This document shows, one piece after another, positions 1 through 13,079 of a stretch of 64,000 nt of DNA. A program made the position numbers and the translations under genes. The first letter of the stretch is position 1; each line of letters begins with the position of its first letter. Under the pieces are notes generated by a model. That model saw only the letters and a program-made list of their open reading frames with translations, was not told where the DNA came from and ran no database searches. Source of the stretch: Diploscapter coronatus (lineage: Eukaryota; Nematoda; Chromadorea; Rhabditida; Rhabditidae); assembly GCA_964036155.1 (NCBI GenBank), contig OZ038423.1, forward strand, positions 36,967,249 through 37,031,248, read 5' to 3'.

Positions 1-3000
1 GAGATGACGTTGACAGAAATTTGTGTGATTTTGCAATTGTGGTTTTCCAATAAGTTTTAAAGTTATAAAAATAAAAAAAAAAGTTGACCTGCTTGATGTT
101 TCCCCTTTCTCTGACCAAAAATAGCACTGGAACAAAAACCAGGTTTTTTCGTTCCAAGAACTTATTGGACAACTCAAAACAACAAGTACGGTCTAAGATG
201 CATTTATACGCATAGTTAGGAGGGACACAGAGACAGGAGAAAATGGCCTTAAGCACGTCATTTGCTTGTTGCTGTTACCTCTGAGGCTGTTTTTCGGCCT
301 TTGTCGGTGTAACGCAGTTGCGCAGTTCACCTTGCATAATGAGTAATTAGGCTACTCCCACTTGAACGCCAACAAACATTTCAAGTGCAACACATTCAAG
401 GGGAGAGTCGGTGAAAGTCAGAGAAAAAGATGCAGAGACAGGAAGGAAATGTAGGCTGGCAATCACCCAATTCCCCCTGTAGTTGCGAACGGATTATTCT
501 TGTTTCCTCCCAACCACTTGCCCACTCTCTTCTTCCTTACTCTACCCCGTCACCTTTTTCATAATCGTTTCATCGCGCAATATGTTAGACATACAGAGGA
601 ATTAGTGAAAGGGATAGGGATGCATGGATGGATAGGGATACAGGCAGGAAACGGATAGGAAGTGAGATTTGGAAGGAGAAAGAAGGAGAGAACAGGAATG
701 TGCTGCAGAGAAAAAGGATGAGAGAAATTGGACGACAGATTGCCCTACGTGGATGTGTATTTCGATATGTGTTTCTCATTTTAGTCCAGGATAGAACATT
801 TGTGAATTGTATGGTTTTCCGGTCGACTGTGTAAGAGAAGAGTCATCTTGATAGAAAGCTTAGCTAAATTGTGATACAAACATCTTCTGATTTTCTAGTT
901 TTTATTTTTACCTTGAATTTCTTATATGGGATATTCGTTTCTTTTGACGATGTTACGTAGGGGAATACGTTGATGAACTATTCGTCACACAAAGGTGACG
1001 TATGACTTTTATAGGAATACACTTTTATCCCCCTTTCCATTGTAATCTATCAGATTCATTCCATTCGTGGTTTTCATCGATTCATCAATCGCCCATTTTC
1101 ACATTTCGTATAGGCGCGCGTGCAGAACGTGCAGATTCACCAGCCGTTTATTGCTTCACGCCCCGCAAATTTGTTCAGCAAAAAACTAAATAAACAAATT
1201 TGTCCGACGCCTATCAGCGGCAAATTTTTAATGAATCACACCGCTATGTGATGGGCGATGATTACTTTGCCCATTCCTCCTCTTTGTTATTGAATATTAA
1301 GAGGTTTATCTGGTTCTACCAAATTCTCTTCCTCGTGCTCGAATTAGGTGAATCACACCCCTCTCAAACTATGCATATACCTTTATCGAAACCGAGAGAT
1401 TGACCATTTTCACCTTCTCTTTTTATTGAGATTGGTTGATAGTTTATGGCACTGTTGTAAAATTAATATTCGTGTGAGAATTGGGAAATTAGGTCGGTCG
1501 CCTCTTTTAGCCTAGCGAAATCTCTAAAGTTGCAAATACCGCGAGTGTGAGTTGTGCATTGTCATTTTGGCAGTTTTTAAAGTGTGTAAAGAAAATATTT
1601 CGACGAGAATGACAATAACTCCATTATGCATTGTTCCCGCATTTGCGTTATTCAAATTCTCTAGCTCGACTATGTTCTTCTCGTACATTCCGAATTTATC
1701 AATGACTGCGAATAATTTGATATAGACCTTCATTGTTCTCTGCTACCTCTTCCAGCCTTTGAAAAAGTACTCTCTGCATATTTTAATTGTGCATCACTCG
1801 GCTCTCGGCCCGTTTAGCAATTCAATCAGTCTCGCAGTCTGCATCCAGTCACAATTCACTTCGTCAAAATGTTGACCGTTTGTCTTTAGAGTCCTTATTG
1901 ATCTTTGTCATTATGAATTTGTTCGTAGCGGAAACGAACAAAGAGAGGAGAAAGTCTGAATTCTCCCCCTTAACTACAGATGTTCGTCATTATAGTTGGT
2001 TTGATCAGAAATTGACGAGATTGTCAGCCAGTTGTAACCCTTAGCAATCGTATACAATTTGCGGTTCAATCTGACTTCTCTCGCCTCTCCTCGTTTCGAA
2101 CGCTCGCGCTCTCTCTCTCTCCTCTTACTGACAAACTTATTCAATTCAGCATTGGGACTGCACAGTCATTGCTTCGTTCGATTGCCTCTTTTGTAGACAG
2201 AGGAATGCAAAAAGCGCCTTGCCTAAGAGAGTAAGCCACAAAGATACTAGCCAGGAAGACAGAAAATCAGGCAGAAAGAAAGCAGGCAGGAATTTAGCAT
2301 AGGAATCGGGCATTGACTTGGATGACTTAGCGTGATGCATCTTTTTGTTGGAAAGACAGACCATTCATTCCTTTCCCCTTCCCTTTACCCCACCGCTCCC
2401 ACTCTCCATTCTGCTTGAAGGTTTTTATCTAATATGTGAAGGTCGAACGGAAAGAGAGTTAGCGAGAGTCTGGGAGAGAACAAAGATGCAGAAACGCGTC
2501 TTTCGCCAAGAGTATAGCCCCTTCCCTTCATCAACTGAACACAGTTATCGATATCAGGGCCCACTTCAGTTTTATGATCGGGAATTTGCCTTATATCGAC
2601 ATTTTCTTGTGACTTTCAAGGCTTAATGCTGTTCAGGAAGTGTTGAGTTTTAGTCTAAACTTTCATTTTTTCCAAGAACCCTGCTGTTAACCATAAATTT
2701 TTCTGATATCTTTCTACTCTCTCGATTTTATGAGCTCTATCACTGTCACGTTTAAATGCAGCGTAGTCGGATTTTGACCGTATCGGGCTGTGAGCTGTGA
2801 GTCTGACTGTTTTCCCTTCCCCTCCATTCCTTTTCCTCTTTGCTTTGCTCAGCCGCGCGACTCTTTTCTTCTTTGCCCCCATTTTGCTCCTTTCTCGGTT
2901 TGAAGCTCGAATTTCACTATTTCACTCCAACCTAAGCACTTCAAATCGACGCTTCCACACCGACAATTTGAAGAAGTTGGCGTCGTTTTCAGACTACGCT

Positions 3001-4182
3001 CAAAATGTGTACGAGTCTTATTTTTAGGCAATTTGAATAGATTGGAATTCCGTAATGTCTCCAATCACTTTCTTTGATTTCTTGTCACTTCCCTTAACTT
3101 TACCCTTAATCTTGGCCTCGGACTTTGCTAACTTTCAACGTGATCTTCTACTCTATAACTGAGCCGGATATGGAATATGAAATTTTTTTAGGTTTTCAAA
3201 ATCTCCAAATATGGTGCAAAATTCTGAAAGATCATTTTGTTACTCAACCTTAATCTGGCCTTTAGCAATTATAATTTCCCTGCTTGGCTCTGTTTCCGTA
3301 TCTGCCGTATCGTTTTGCCAAGCCATTCCCCCTCCCTCTCGTCCCTCGTCAACACTTTCACTTTTCATTTTCCTGTGGATTATTATTCCCCATCTCCCCT
3401 TTTCATCATTTGATTGAATATCATTATACTCTTGCAGTTTTCAGATTTCATAGTCGATCATAGTCCCGATACTCCCCAACATTTCATTCCATCCATTTAT
3501 GGTAGAGCGCGAGAGTTATTTTTGAAACTTTCGCCAAACCAACAACCGGTTATTTCTTCATCAAAGAAGTCGTTCATTTTTGATGAGTCGATTTCAAAAT
3601 CAACAAATTCCTCGTCAATTCACCCTCATCCTGTTTTAAAAAGTCAGACAACTTTTCTTATGATTTTTCTAAAACTAATATGAATGATTAGCAGAAGATT
3701 ATTACTCGAAGTAATCTCAAATTCATTGATTTATCCATCCTTTCATAAACAGTCGAATCGCAGTCCTCTTTGACCGCATTCATTCTGCTTCTCCTCGGTC
3801 TTCTTCCCGCTTCCTTCCTTTCTTCTCCTCTTTCCTCCCTCTTCCCTGCCCTCTCCTTCCTCCTATTCCCCCCTTGGTTCGCTTCATTTGCTTCGCGCGA
3901 ATTTTGAAAATAAAAACGTGGTCGGGACGAAACGTGGCTCCCTTCGCGTTTTGCTGATTCTGAACGGTGGACTCGTGTATCTAATTCGATGATCGCCAAA
4001 ATCGCCATTTCCTTCCTTTGATTTCGAAATTCTAGCGATTTTTATCGATTGATTATCTGTATTCGTCAAAGATTTGTCAAAATTTTAAAAATATCATCGC
4101 TCTTTTTCATTTTTCTTCTCTCTAAAACGCTGCTGACAAATGCCAAATTCGACAAATTTGATTTCGTGATTTTCCAGATAAA
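1..4182. other. Intergenic region upstream of the exc-4 gene
   Basis: No supportable gene. Open frames are short (106 codons or fewer), overlap on both strands, and do not join through splice sites into a recognisable protein. The stretch at about 3780-3880 is strongly pyrimidine-rich, which produces a spurious Arg/Glu-rich frame on the minus strand. The last 30 bases hold a good splice-acceptor-like sequence (GATTTTCCAG, ending at 4178) five bases before the exc-4 ATG. It could be a trans-splice site or the end of a 5' UTR intron. Confidence 0.6.
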
Positions 4183-5961
4183 ATGGCAGACGACTATCAG
4201 CTGCCGTTGAACGGCAATGGGAATGGGAACGGAGCGGCTCTGAATGGCAATAACAACGGTCATCACACAGAGTCACCCATGAAACCTCTGCTCGAACTCT
4301 ACGTCAAGGCATCGGGCATCGATGCACGTCGAATTGGCGCTGACATCTTCTGTCAGGAATTCTGGATGGAGCTTTACGCATTGTATGAGATCGGAGTCGC
4401 TAGAGTTGAGGTGGGTGGGTGATAAGAATAACGAATTCTGAGGCAACTTGTAAATGACGAAATCTATCTCTTCTTGCATTCTTTCTCTCGACTTTCACTT
4501 CCTCTTCCCTACCCTTAACTATAAGTCTCGTCATTCCGTTATCTCTCTATTTACAAACTGCCGAATTTTAAAATGCATGATATGACAAAAAAAAGCTTTG
4601 AAAGAAGTTCGTAAAAATCATGCTGTCTCGTGATTTTCAAATATCTTATCCCATTTTTATTATGGTGATTGAAAAATGAGAATTCAGGTAAAAACAGTCA
4701 ACGTCAATTCTGAAGCTTTCAAACGCAACTTCCTGGGAGCGCAACCACCGATTTTGATTGAGGAAGACAAGTAAAGAAACTTTCAAAGATAAAAAAATGA
4801 GAAATTTCCAGACAAGCAACATACACAGACAATCGCGAAATCGAAGGCCGTATTTTTCACTTAGCCAAGCAGTACGGAGTGCCCCTGTTCGAAAAGGACC
4901 AACTCGTCGAGAAATGCATCGAGGGACTTTACAGGGTTGGAGAATTTTCTAAGCGAGTAAAAAGTGGGATATTTTTCACAGAATTTCAAACTCTTCCTCC
5001 GCGCGAAGACCGAATTCGACAAGGATAAAAAGGAGCCATCCCTGATTGAAGCTGCGCCCCCGCAAATCAAAACGCATTATAATAGAATCGTCGAACAACT
5101 CAATGGAATTGATCAGGTTGGGAAATGGGTTTATTCAGAAAAGGAATTTCTCAAAAATGAACAAACAATCTCATCTTTCTTGACGAGTTGCATGAACTTG
5201 GAATTAATTGATGAAAATGGCGTCCGATTATGATGAATCCTCGTGTAAAATGGCAGTTCTGCAAATTTGATGAATAGGAAATTGCCAAAAATGCACTAAA
5301 TTGATATTGTTTTTGTCATAAAACGAAGTTTGAAATTTGAGCTTCTGGCCGACCGAAGAACCCGTTATCTGGTGTCTGACAACATGACGGAGTACGACTG
5401 CGAGCTGATGCCTCGTCTCCACCACATGCGCATCGTCGGGCAGCGATTGCTCGGCTTCGACATGCCACACAAATTCACGTATCTGTGGAACTACGTGCTC
5501 ACCGCCTACAGGACGGCTGCCTTCATCGAGAGCTGCCCCGCTGATCAGGACATTATTCTCCATTATAAGGTAAGAAAGGTCGAATTTTGAGCCAGACTTG
5601 CAATGTTTTCGAACCGCATGAAACGAGATAGTATGCTTTATCGCGAGAGAAAAAGAGCATACCTTCTTTTCGTCTCTTGAAAATATCCACTGTCTCGTTT
5701 CATGTGGTTAACTGCGCGATTCGAAAACGTTCCAATGTCTGTTTTAAATTTTAAAAAATGAATGTGTTGAAGAAATATGGGGAAGACTGGTGAAGATGAA
5801 AAATGTCAGCGAAAAAAGAAAAGTGAATTTCAAATTTTCAGGAACAACTAAATCTGTTCTACCATCAACGAGAAAGTCTACAAACTCCAACCAAGACGCA
5901 CACCATCCCTTCAAGTGTGCTCGATGACATTACGAGACTCGGAATCGCTGCGAGCAATTGA
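4183..5961 (+). CDS. exc-4: EXC-4-like chloride intracellular channel (CLIC) protein
   Basis: Six exons join in frame: 4183-4410, 4688-4770, 4812-4935, 4982-5116, 5342-5569, 5842-5961 (305 aa). The protein matches the nematode CLIC family closely. After a Gly/Asn-rich N-terminus of about 30 residues come the signature stretches LLELYVKASGIDARRIGAD and MTEYDCELMPRLHH, and the tail contains TPTKTHTIP. CLIC proteins have a GST-like fold and move between cytosol and membrane. C. elegans EXC-4 keeps the lumen of the excretory canal open and localises to its luminal membrane; the same role is inferred here. Exon 5 uses a TTTGAG acceptor. Intron 1 (4411-4687) and intron 5 (5570-5841) each carry an inverted-repeat element. 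The start is the first ATG after the acceptor-like site at 4178. Family assignment is very secure. EXL-1 is the only likely alternative, but the identity pattern favours EXC-4. Confidence 0.94.
4432..4568. repeat. MITE-like inverted repeat, family A (exc-4 intron 1)
   Basis: The ends are imperfect inverted repeats: GGCAACTTGTAAATGACGA on the left, and the reverse complement of a right end reading GGCAGTTTGTAAATAGAG. The centre is pyrimidine-rich and reads in reverse like the purine-rich core of the other family A copies. It lies wholly inside the intron. Confidence 0.5.
5593..5740. repeat. MITE-like inverted repeat, family B (exc-4 intron 5)
   Basis: The left end reads CAGACTTGCAATGTTTTCGA, then CATGAAACGAGATAG. 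The right end, reverse-complemented, reads CAGACATTGGAACGTTTTCG, then CATGAAACGAGACAG. The same end motif (CAGAC.TTG) and inner motif (CATGAA.GAGATA) recur near 17.8 kb and 30.5 kb. It is noncoding and fits the expected form of a nonautonomous DNA transposon. Confidence 0.7.
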
Positions 5962-7232
5962 AATTGAAGATTAAAAGAAGAAAGGAAAAGCTCCAGAAAG
6001 ATGAAATAGCAGCCCATGTCTTTTCACTTTTCATGTCCATGTAGCAATTATTATAAAAGAAGAAACAGGAAAATGAGTATTTTGAGAAAAGATTATAGAA
6101 GTGGAATTTCGATTCTGTACTTTTCTGTTGCTTTTCTATTTTTTTTTCAAAATTCAGACAAGTTGTATTCTGGGTGTAGATATATTTGCTTCCGTTCATT
6201 CATTCCGAAATAGTTGTTCATTTTTCAATCTATATATTTGTTCCTCCATTTCCATCGACCGAAATGTTCCTTTCATTTCTATCATTTCATCACTTTGTCT
6301 TCCTATAATTTTAATTCACTTCAGCGAATTCCATATACGTTTTTGCGACAAGTATCATATCCACTCTTGGAAAGAATACGCAGGTCTAAAGTTGAATTGG
6401 GTTCGGAATGCTTTTCCTGAAAATCGAAGATTCAATTTTCTGAACGAATATTCAACTTCAACAAAATTCTATGTAATCTAAGGATTTACAAATCTAAAGT
6501 TCTGAAAATATGCACTATTGCTAATTTTGAAGGGAGCCTTGCCGCGATTTTTGAAATGGAGCAGGTTTTCAGAAACTTGGATTCGCAAGTCATTCGTTCA
6601 TCATTTATCATTGATCAATCGCCTAACCTCTAACATAATGACCATATTTGTGAAATAATGTCAAACGGTAGTGCATAATTGCTCATATCAGCGTTTCATA
6701 TTTATTCCTAACCTTTTCGAATACTAGACACTTTATTTTTGGAATGGAATATCATAGCCTCTTGCCTTCATTCTTCTTGTAAATTTGAACATTCTGAAGT
6801 ATGTATCTATTCTAGAATTGCGTATTTTTATTTTAAACTTGGTAACTACTCGCAATTTGTCAACTTCGCAAGTTTTCAATTGTTTTGTTTGTGGGGTTTT
6901 TACTTCGTTTCGTTTGAAGTCTGCAATTGAAATTCGTGAAATTTCAACTTTTAGGCATCGAATGTTGCAAAGTTTAGACTCGAAACAGAATATTTTAATT
7001 TGAAACAAAGTTTTTATATCGGATTTCGAATCTTTGATTAGCTGATAGCAGAATGTTGGTCACACTTCGTTCAACTACCTCACCAATTTATTAATTTTCA
7101 CTGACTTTTAACGACTCCTATAATTCGTCAGTTAACTTCCACCACCACCATTACTAAAATTCACCACTTTTCCTCCTTTCCCTACCATAAACTCTGGTAA
7201 CTTTTACAAACGGTGGTCATAGTGAGCTGGTG
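5962..7232. other. Intergenic, AT-rich
   Basis: This holds the 3' flank of exc-4 and the 5' flank of the TFIIIC-like gene. Short frames occur on both strands, but none has splice signals or a recognisable domain. No clear AATAAA was found near the exc-4 stop. Confidence 0.5.
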
Positions 7233-7382
7233 AATTTTACGGCAATTTTGAGACGACGGTAACGTGAGGACGTTCGCTGTAGCTAGGGTTAGGCGAGGGA
7301 AGGAAGGTAGGGAGAAATAGTGTGGGAAAAGATAGTGCACGTCCTCACGTTATCCCGTCATTTCTCAGTTGCCGAATTTTAC
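7233..7382. repeat. MITE-like inverted repeat, family A (upstream of TFIIIC-like gene)
   Basis: The right end reverse-complements to ATTCGGCAACTGAGAAATGA followed by CGGGATAACGTGAGGACGT. The left end reads ATTTTACGGCAATTTTGAGA followed by CGACGGTAACGTGAGGACGT. The core (GGTTAGGCGAGGGAAGGAAG, then GAAATAGTGTG) is shared with the copy at 31.7 kb. The element ends about 65 bases before the start codon of the next gene. Confidence 0.72.
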
Positions 7383-7447
7383 AGGAAGCCATCTTTAACG
7401 TCCCTGATTTTCAGTTCAAATCAACGCTAACTTCAAAAAGGAGAAGA

Positions 7448-10400
7448 ATGGGCAAAAGAGGCCGACCGAGGAAAGAGTCGCCAGTGCTGCTCGCCAGAAA
7501 CAATGTCAAAATCGTCAGCTATTTCCAGTTCATGGTGAGTTGATTGAGAATTTGGGATGATTAGAAAATGTATTCTTGAATTTTCACTGGCAAAAAGAAC
7601 AAGTTTTGCCAATTCTTGTTTGGAAGGAGAGATTGACAGAATTTTCATTATCATTTGAATTAGCTCTTTTCAAAATCCTGAATCTGGTTCCTGCATAACC
7701 AATTTCAAAAGTACACAATTTGACAATTGCTGGGAACAAATGAGGTGTTGTAGGGGAAAGCGGATGAATTCCGTGTGTTGGACCAGCAGATCAAGAACGC
7801 GTACATTTCGAAGGCACTCAAACTGCAGCCGAAAATCAAATGTCTCAGCTGCAGCAGGGAATTGGGACATCGCTACGGGGCGCTCTACCACATCGACAGG
7901 TGCGGTATCGATGACGCTGTGAGTTTTGATTTTGAAAAGTTTTGTAATAATAAGTAGAAAGTCTCGATGATTTTACAACGGCAATATAACGAAATGGACG
8001 GCATATTTTTCATACCATATGATGGCATAAATTTGCATTCAAATCTCGCCATTCCTCTATAGAAGATCATGCCGTCATGTTGTAGCCTTCGAACTTCAAA
8101 GAGTTTTGTAAAATCATTTTGATTTGCTTGCAACTCCCCTTTTTGTCTCTTTAATTCCGTTTATAAACGATCAGGATGAATTGAATTCCTTGCAGCACAA
8201 GCCCTGGTCGTGCTACAAATGCGGCTACAAAAGTCTGAATTCGGAGTCAGAAATGCATCTGAAGCGCTGTCAAGGCCCCGGCCTGCCGCTGCTCGACATT
8301 ACTTCAGATGGACATGTCATGAGAGAGATCAAGAGAGTCAACCAGGAGAAGGACAAAGTAGATATAATGAAATCTAGAAATTTATGAAGAAAAATTCAGA
8401 AAGGAGTGACGACCCTCGCCATCAAGGGCAAAAGGAAGAATCCAATGATGGAATACAGGGATATTCGAGGTAGACGAATAATATAAGTGCTAAATTTAAC
8501 CGCTTCATTGGCAATTCTTAATTCTTGAGTGCCTTTGAGCTTCTCGCCATTACTGTTTACTAAGAATTAAAAAAATGTATTTTTGAAAAGAAGGAATATA
8601 ATTGAATTCAAATTTCAGGTCTGTGCGGAGGCAAAAAGGAGTACGACAGCTACAGGGAGAAAGTGGATGAAGCACTCAAGCAGGTCCAAGAGGCCGAGGG
8701 AGATCTGTGCGGTCAGCTGAAAGACATCCAGCCCGTCAAATTCCAGAATGAGCACGAGAGGTAGGAGCAAGAGTTCTTAAGTTATTTCAAGAAAAAGCTA
8801 AGGATGAGACAACTTGAAAAGATGCTAATATTTCTTCTCCAAACCAACCCTTCTTTTTTCTTATTTTACTATTTGGAATACTGTATGTATATTCTTCAAC
8901 CAATCAAGTATTTTTCAGTGATCAACAAAATACTCGCCATTCGAAGAGCATCACTTCCCCTGCAATCGTCGCTCTAGAACACGACGAAAAGACTCATGAC
9001 AAAAGTCCTCCGAAAGCCGGAAAATTGAAGGCTTTCGAGACGATGAAACTGGAGCTGAACGGCAGAATGGCGCACGTCGGGAATTGTCAGCAGGAAATTC
9101 ACTCGATTCGAGTGGCGCCGAATTTGATGGAAAGTGGTTAGTTTGATCATTTTCTTCTGTTTATATAGACTTTTGTATGAAATAACAAAAATTACAAGGT
9201 CACTGAATTTTTCAGACTGAGTTTGATGATTTTATGATTTCTTGTCAAATTAAATTTTCTTTCACAATTATTTCATAAAGAAGATAAATATCTCAATTTT
9301 CTGATAAAATGATCATAGATATTCTCAGGAGAAGAAGTGATTGCCGTGTGCTGCAATCCGAATTTCATGACGGCCAATTTCTCGACTCCACAAGGCAAAA
9401 CCCAGGTGCAGTTCTGGTTGAATGGAGGAAAGAACAAAAAGTAGGGGTTTTTAAGCCCACACCAGTTTCCATCCTCTTTTTTTGAAAAATAACGTGGGAA
9501 AAGAAAAAGAGGGTGGGAACTACTACAAGGGATCATTTTTGAAGTCTGGGAAATGAGTTAACTTTATCTGCAGCTCCCAACTCCGTCCCTGGTTCACACT
9601 GCATTTCGAGCACTACGTCATCAAATGCGAATGGCTGAATCGGAAGAATGCACAATCGGACAGCAAATTGATCGGCCACTTGGCTCTGGTTGTCTACGAT
9701 TCCATCTACATTTACAGGTCGATTCAACTGACTTTTTAAAATCCAAATTCTCGACATCTGTTGAATTTATGAAGTTAGACGATAAATCAACTACAAGCAG
9801 AATACAATAAAACGATGCACGTTTTTCTGAATCCTTAAAAATTCCAGAATCGACTCCGACTCTGCTGCAATTCCCACCAAACCGACCAATGCAAAGATTT
9901 TCGACGAGAAACCAGTCCTGATTCTGAAGAACATTGCTCCGGTTGAAGAGAAGCTCGAAGTCCTTGACGAGGATGAGGAAGACGAAGAAGAAAAGGAGAA
10001 TGAAATGGAGGATGGAAATGAAGGTTGGATTTCGCAAAAATGAATTTGAAACAGGATCATGGAAAATTCGGTCTTGTGAAATTATAAACATCATTAACTA
10101 CCTTTAAAATTGGCAAATCGCTTATATTTTTGATTTTCGAGGAAAAATTACAAATTTCAGAATCGAACGATGTTGCAGATGTCGTGGATGGTCGGCAGTC
10201 GAGAGAAGGCGGAGAGGAGGAAGACGGATTCGGAGTGCCACTGACGAGTCTCAGCTGGTCACCCGAAAACGGTGGCAAACTCATCGCCAGTCTTTCAGCT
10301 GATGGTGGGAGTTTAGAATTGTGAAATTTCTGTTCATATTTTCACTTTTTAGACACGTTCTACCACACGTTCTTTATCCTACATTTTTCCGAGTTCTATG

Positions 10401-12815
10401 AAAATGAACATCTTCAGGTTGGATTCTGATCTGGGACCTGGCAACCTACCCACCCACGCAGAAACGTCTCCGCTGCTCTGTTCACCAGGAATACCCCGTT
10501 ACTGACATCGCTCTGCTTACTGATAACAAAGGTATGATTTTCATGAAATTAGAGGAAAATGAAGAGAATTGAACAGTCGCCGTGTGTGTTCGTGAGAGGG
10601 GCATTTTCCTGTTGGATCTGGAAAGTGGAGGAATGCACGACGAAACGGCGATTTGTCAGGAGTACTACAACAGAATGAGGCCTGCGGTCGGCATTCTAGA
10701 TGGATTCTTTGCGTTTCAGGTGAAGCATAGAAAATTTCATCTTGAGTTAGCTTCTTGTAAAAGCCGTACACTTGTCAAATCTATATGACTGTATACAAGG
10801 GATAGGAGTAGGCTATGGTTGATCTCAAAATGATGAGCAGCATGTGCAGAGTATTTCTAGAAAAAGAGTCTAATCTACCAAACCTCTACACTTATATCTA
10901 TTTTGCTAGTGTACGGCTTTTACAACAAAAAAAACCTTGAATTTTTGTCATGACAAGATTTGTTTTTCTGAGAATCATAATTGACAGAAAACGTAAAAAA
11001 TAAAATAAATAATAGCATTTTTGTCATTTTTGAATGAAAAATGAGTATTCAGGGAGAACCGGCCACCCACGCCTCTCGCTACTTCGGTGCAGGCTGTTTC
11101 GTGGACATGCGCGGCAAGGAGACGGACACGTACAGCACTGTGCAGCTGCTCAACTCGCACCCCGTCATGTGTGGGGAGTTCGCCTTCTCCCCGCAGGACG
11201 GAGCCATCATTTCCTGTGGAGCTGATGGAACTGTATGTCAAATTTGAAATTGTTATCGAATCTGAAATTTCGAAAAGACATGGTTTTTATATCGAAAAAA
11301 GAATCGGACAACATATTTTTCAAACCTTTCCTTTATCTCATGTTTCTTCTGCATATCCTCTTTCTATGCTATCTCAAAAATCATCCATTTCTGAAAGCTC
11401 AACTTATTGTAGTTTTGCAGATATTAGCGACTTATAACGGCTACGTGGTCCCGGGCAAGGGAAACGACATGACGATGCTCTCCAGACAAGAGTATCTGCT
11501 TCGACTCAGAAGGTTGAAATTAGCGGCAACTCGTATTTGACGAGATGACGAGACCCTTTCTAGTAGATAACTAGATGAGGAGATCTACCGCTTCTCATAC
11601 TATCTCGCTCAACTCCCATTCCTTTACGTAAACTATAGAGCACTTCATCTCGTCATTTACGAATTGCCGAATTATCTAATTTCTAGAAAACAATCGAAAT
11701 TTTCAGGCACAAGAAGACGATAACAAAGGCAGTAGAGAAGAAAGACCTGGAAATGATGTTCAACACGGATGAGGAAGTGATGGAGAACATGTGGATGACT
11801 GCCGATTTGACACCCGAAGTTCCGGCTCAGGTTGGTAAATTTTTAAATACTTTTGAGGTATATTAAAATTTGAAGAAAATTGTGTATCATCCTCGAAAAA
11901 AAAAAAAAAGTCGAAAATTGAAGTTGTTTTTTAACTGATAAATTTCGAGAAAAATAACGCTGAAATGAGCAAATTATTAATGATTCGCTTCCAAAAATGT
12001 TTATAATTTTAGTTTCAAATTAAACAATGAATTATCAAATTTTCAGACGAATCAACGCCAATTCGATACGAAAATGACTTGCTTTGATAGAAGAATCGAC
12101 GCCCTGATGTCTGTAGAAGTCGGCCGTGCAGAGATGGCAGTCGGATGCGAGAAGATGCAGAGTCCGTCCAGAACTTCCCCCTCTAAGCAGAGGAAGAGGG
12201 CTGAGAGCAGCGCTGTTGCAGAGACAAAGGACAAAGACGGGGCAGTCAATGTGGTCTATGCAGGGGGAATCGCGGGATGCCTCTTCGCAATTCCATACAC
12301 TCCTTCGTGGATTGCAGTAAGCACACTTCGAAGAAAATATTACAATTTACTTCTTTTAAAGAAAAACTCGAAAAAAATATAGTTTCTGTGCATTTTTTGA
12401 AAAAATCTTCTTTGGTAAATAACACTAGCATACCAAGACTAGGATAGTGAAGATTTGATACCTATTCTCTGCATTTGCTATACTATACTCTCATGAATGA
12501 TGACATTTTAAAGTGACTTTTCCGATTTTGCTTTTTAAAATAAATGTCTGAATTGTGAATTTATGAATTTTACAATTTTCCTATTCAATTTGTAAATTTT
12601 AGGGTTCCTCGTACGTGGAAACTCTGGAAATCAAAGCAAAGTCTGCCAAGAAGGCTTTGAAAGGCCACATCAAGAACGAATCAGAAAGTGATGAGGAAGA
12701 GTCGAGTGAGGAAAGTGAGGAGAGTGAAGAAAACGAAGAAAGTGAGGATGAAGAAATGGAGGAAGAAGTCAAGCCCTCACCGAAAAGGACCAGAGGCAGA
12801 CCCAAAAAACGCTGA
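7448..12815 (+). CDS. AT-hook, zinc-finger and WD-repeat-like protein, possible TFIIIC subunit (GTF3C2-like)
   Basis: Seventeen exons join in frame: 7448-7534, 7754-7918, 8196-8357, 8400-8469, 8619-8760, 8919-9136, 9329-9440, 9574-9717, 9848-10023, 10161-10304, 10418-10531, 10577-10719, 11053-11232, 11421-11512, 11707-11830, 12047-12316, 12603-12815 (851 aa). The N-terminus is an AT-hook (KRGRPRKE). Two Cys/His clusters follow (CLSC..H..RC and CYKCGY..HLKRC). An acidic stretch (DEDEEDEEEKENE) precedes propeller-like repeats such as LTSLSWSPENGGKLIASLSADG-type and GWILIWDLATY segments. The C-terminus is highly acidic and ends in a second AT-hook-like motif (RTRGRPKKR). Human GTF3C2 (TFIIIC110) has similar length and order of acidic/AT-hook and WD parts, hence the tentative call. 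A different chromatin WD protein remains possible. Intron 12 and intron 14 each carry a MITE-like element. Confidence 0.6.
10755..10925. repeat. MITE-like inverted repeat, family C (intron 12 of TFIIIC-like gene)
   Basis: The left end TTGTAAAAGCCGTACACTTG is mirrored by a right end whose reverse complement is TTGTAAAAGCCGTACACTAG. A second copy with the same ends lies at 26348-26530 in the semaphorin gene. The interior has no open frame of note. Confidence 0.8.
11517..11673. repeat. MITE-like inverted repeat, family A (intron 14 of TFIIIC-like gene)
   Basis: The left end contains AGCGGCAACTCGTATTTGAC then GAGATGACGAGA. The right end reverse-complements to AATTCGGCAATTCGTAAATG then ACGAGATGAAGTG. 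The terminal repeats exceed 30 bases with few mismatches. The left end starts a few bases inside the intron donor region. Confidence 0.7.
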
Positions 12816-13054
12816 AAAACCAACTATCTCATTTTCTGTCATCAAGATTTTCAGCGAAATTGTCACTTTTCCTAGCCGGGTTATTTGTAGGAAAACATTT
12901 TTGATCTCGCTTTTTTTCCGTTTCTTGTTTAGAAATTGTTGTCTGTTATCAAGCGCTATTTTGAAGAATTATTTTGAGTTTCCTGATTTTTTGTAGCATT
13001 TTATGGCTTTTCATGCCATGGTTATCTGATTTTTAGATCTGTATTTGTTAGTCT

Positions 13055-13064
13055 TTGATTTTAG
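13055..13064 (+). promoter_or_regulatory. Possible trans-splice acceptor before alg10
   Basis: A TTTGATTTTAG acceptor ends at 13064, 15 bases before the ALG10 ATG and about 250 bases after the upstream gene's stop. Short same-strand spacing with an acceptor just before the ATG is typical of downstream genes in nematode operons. The spliced-leader step itself cannot be seen in DNA. Confidence 0.4.
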
Positions 13065-13079
13065 GTGAAGTTCAGTTCG

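Noticed and set aside
3688..4008. 106-codon minus-strand frame rich in Arg/Glu
   Set aside because: It is the complement of a pyrimidine-rich tract upstream of exc-4. It has no splice partner and no domain.
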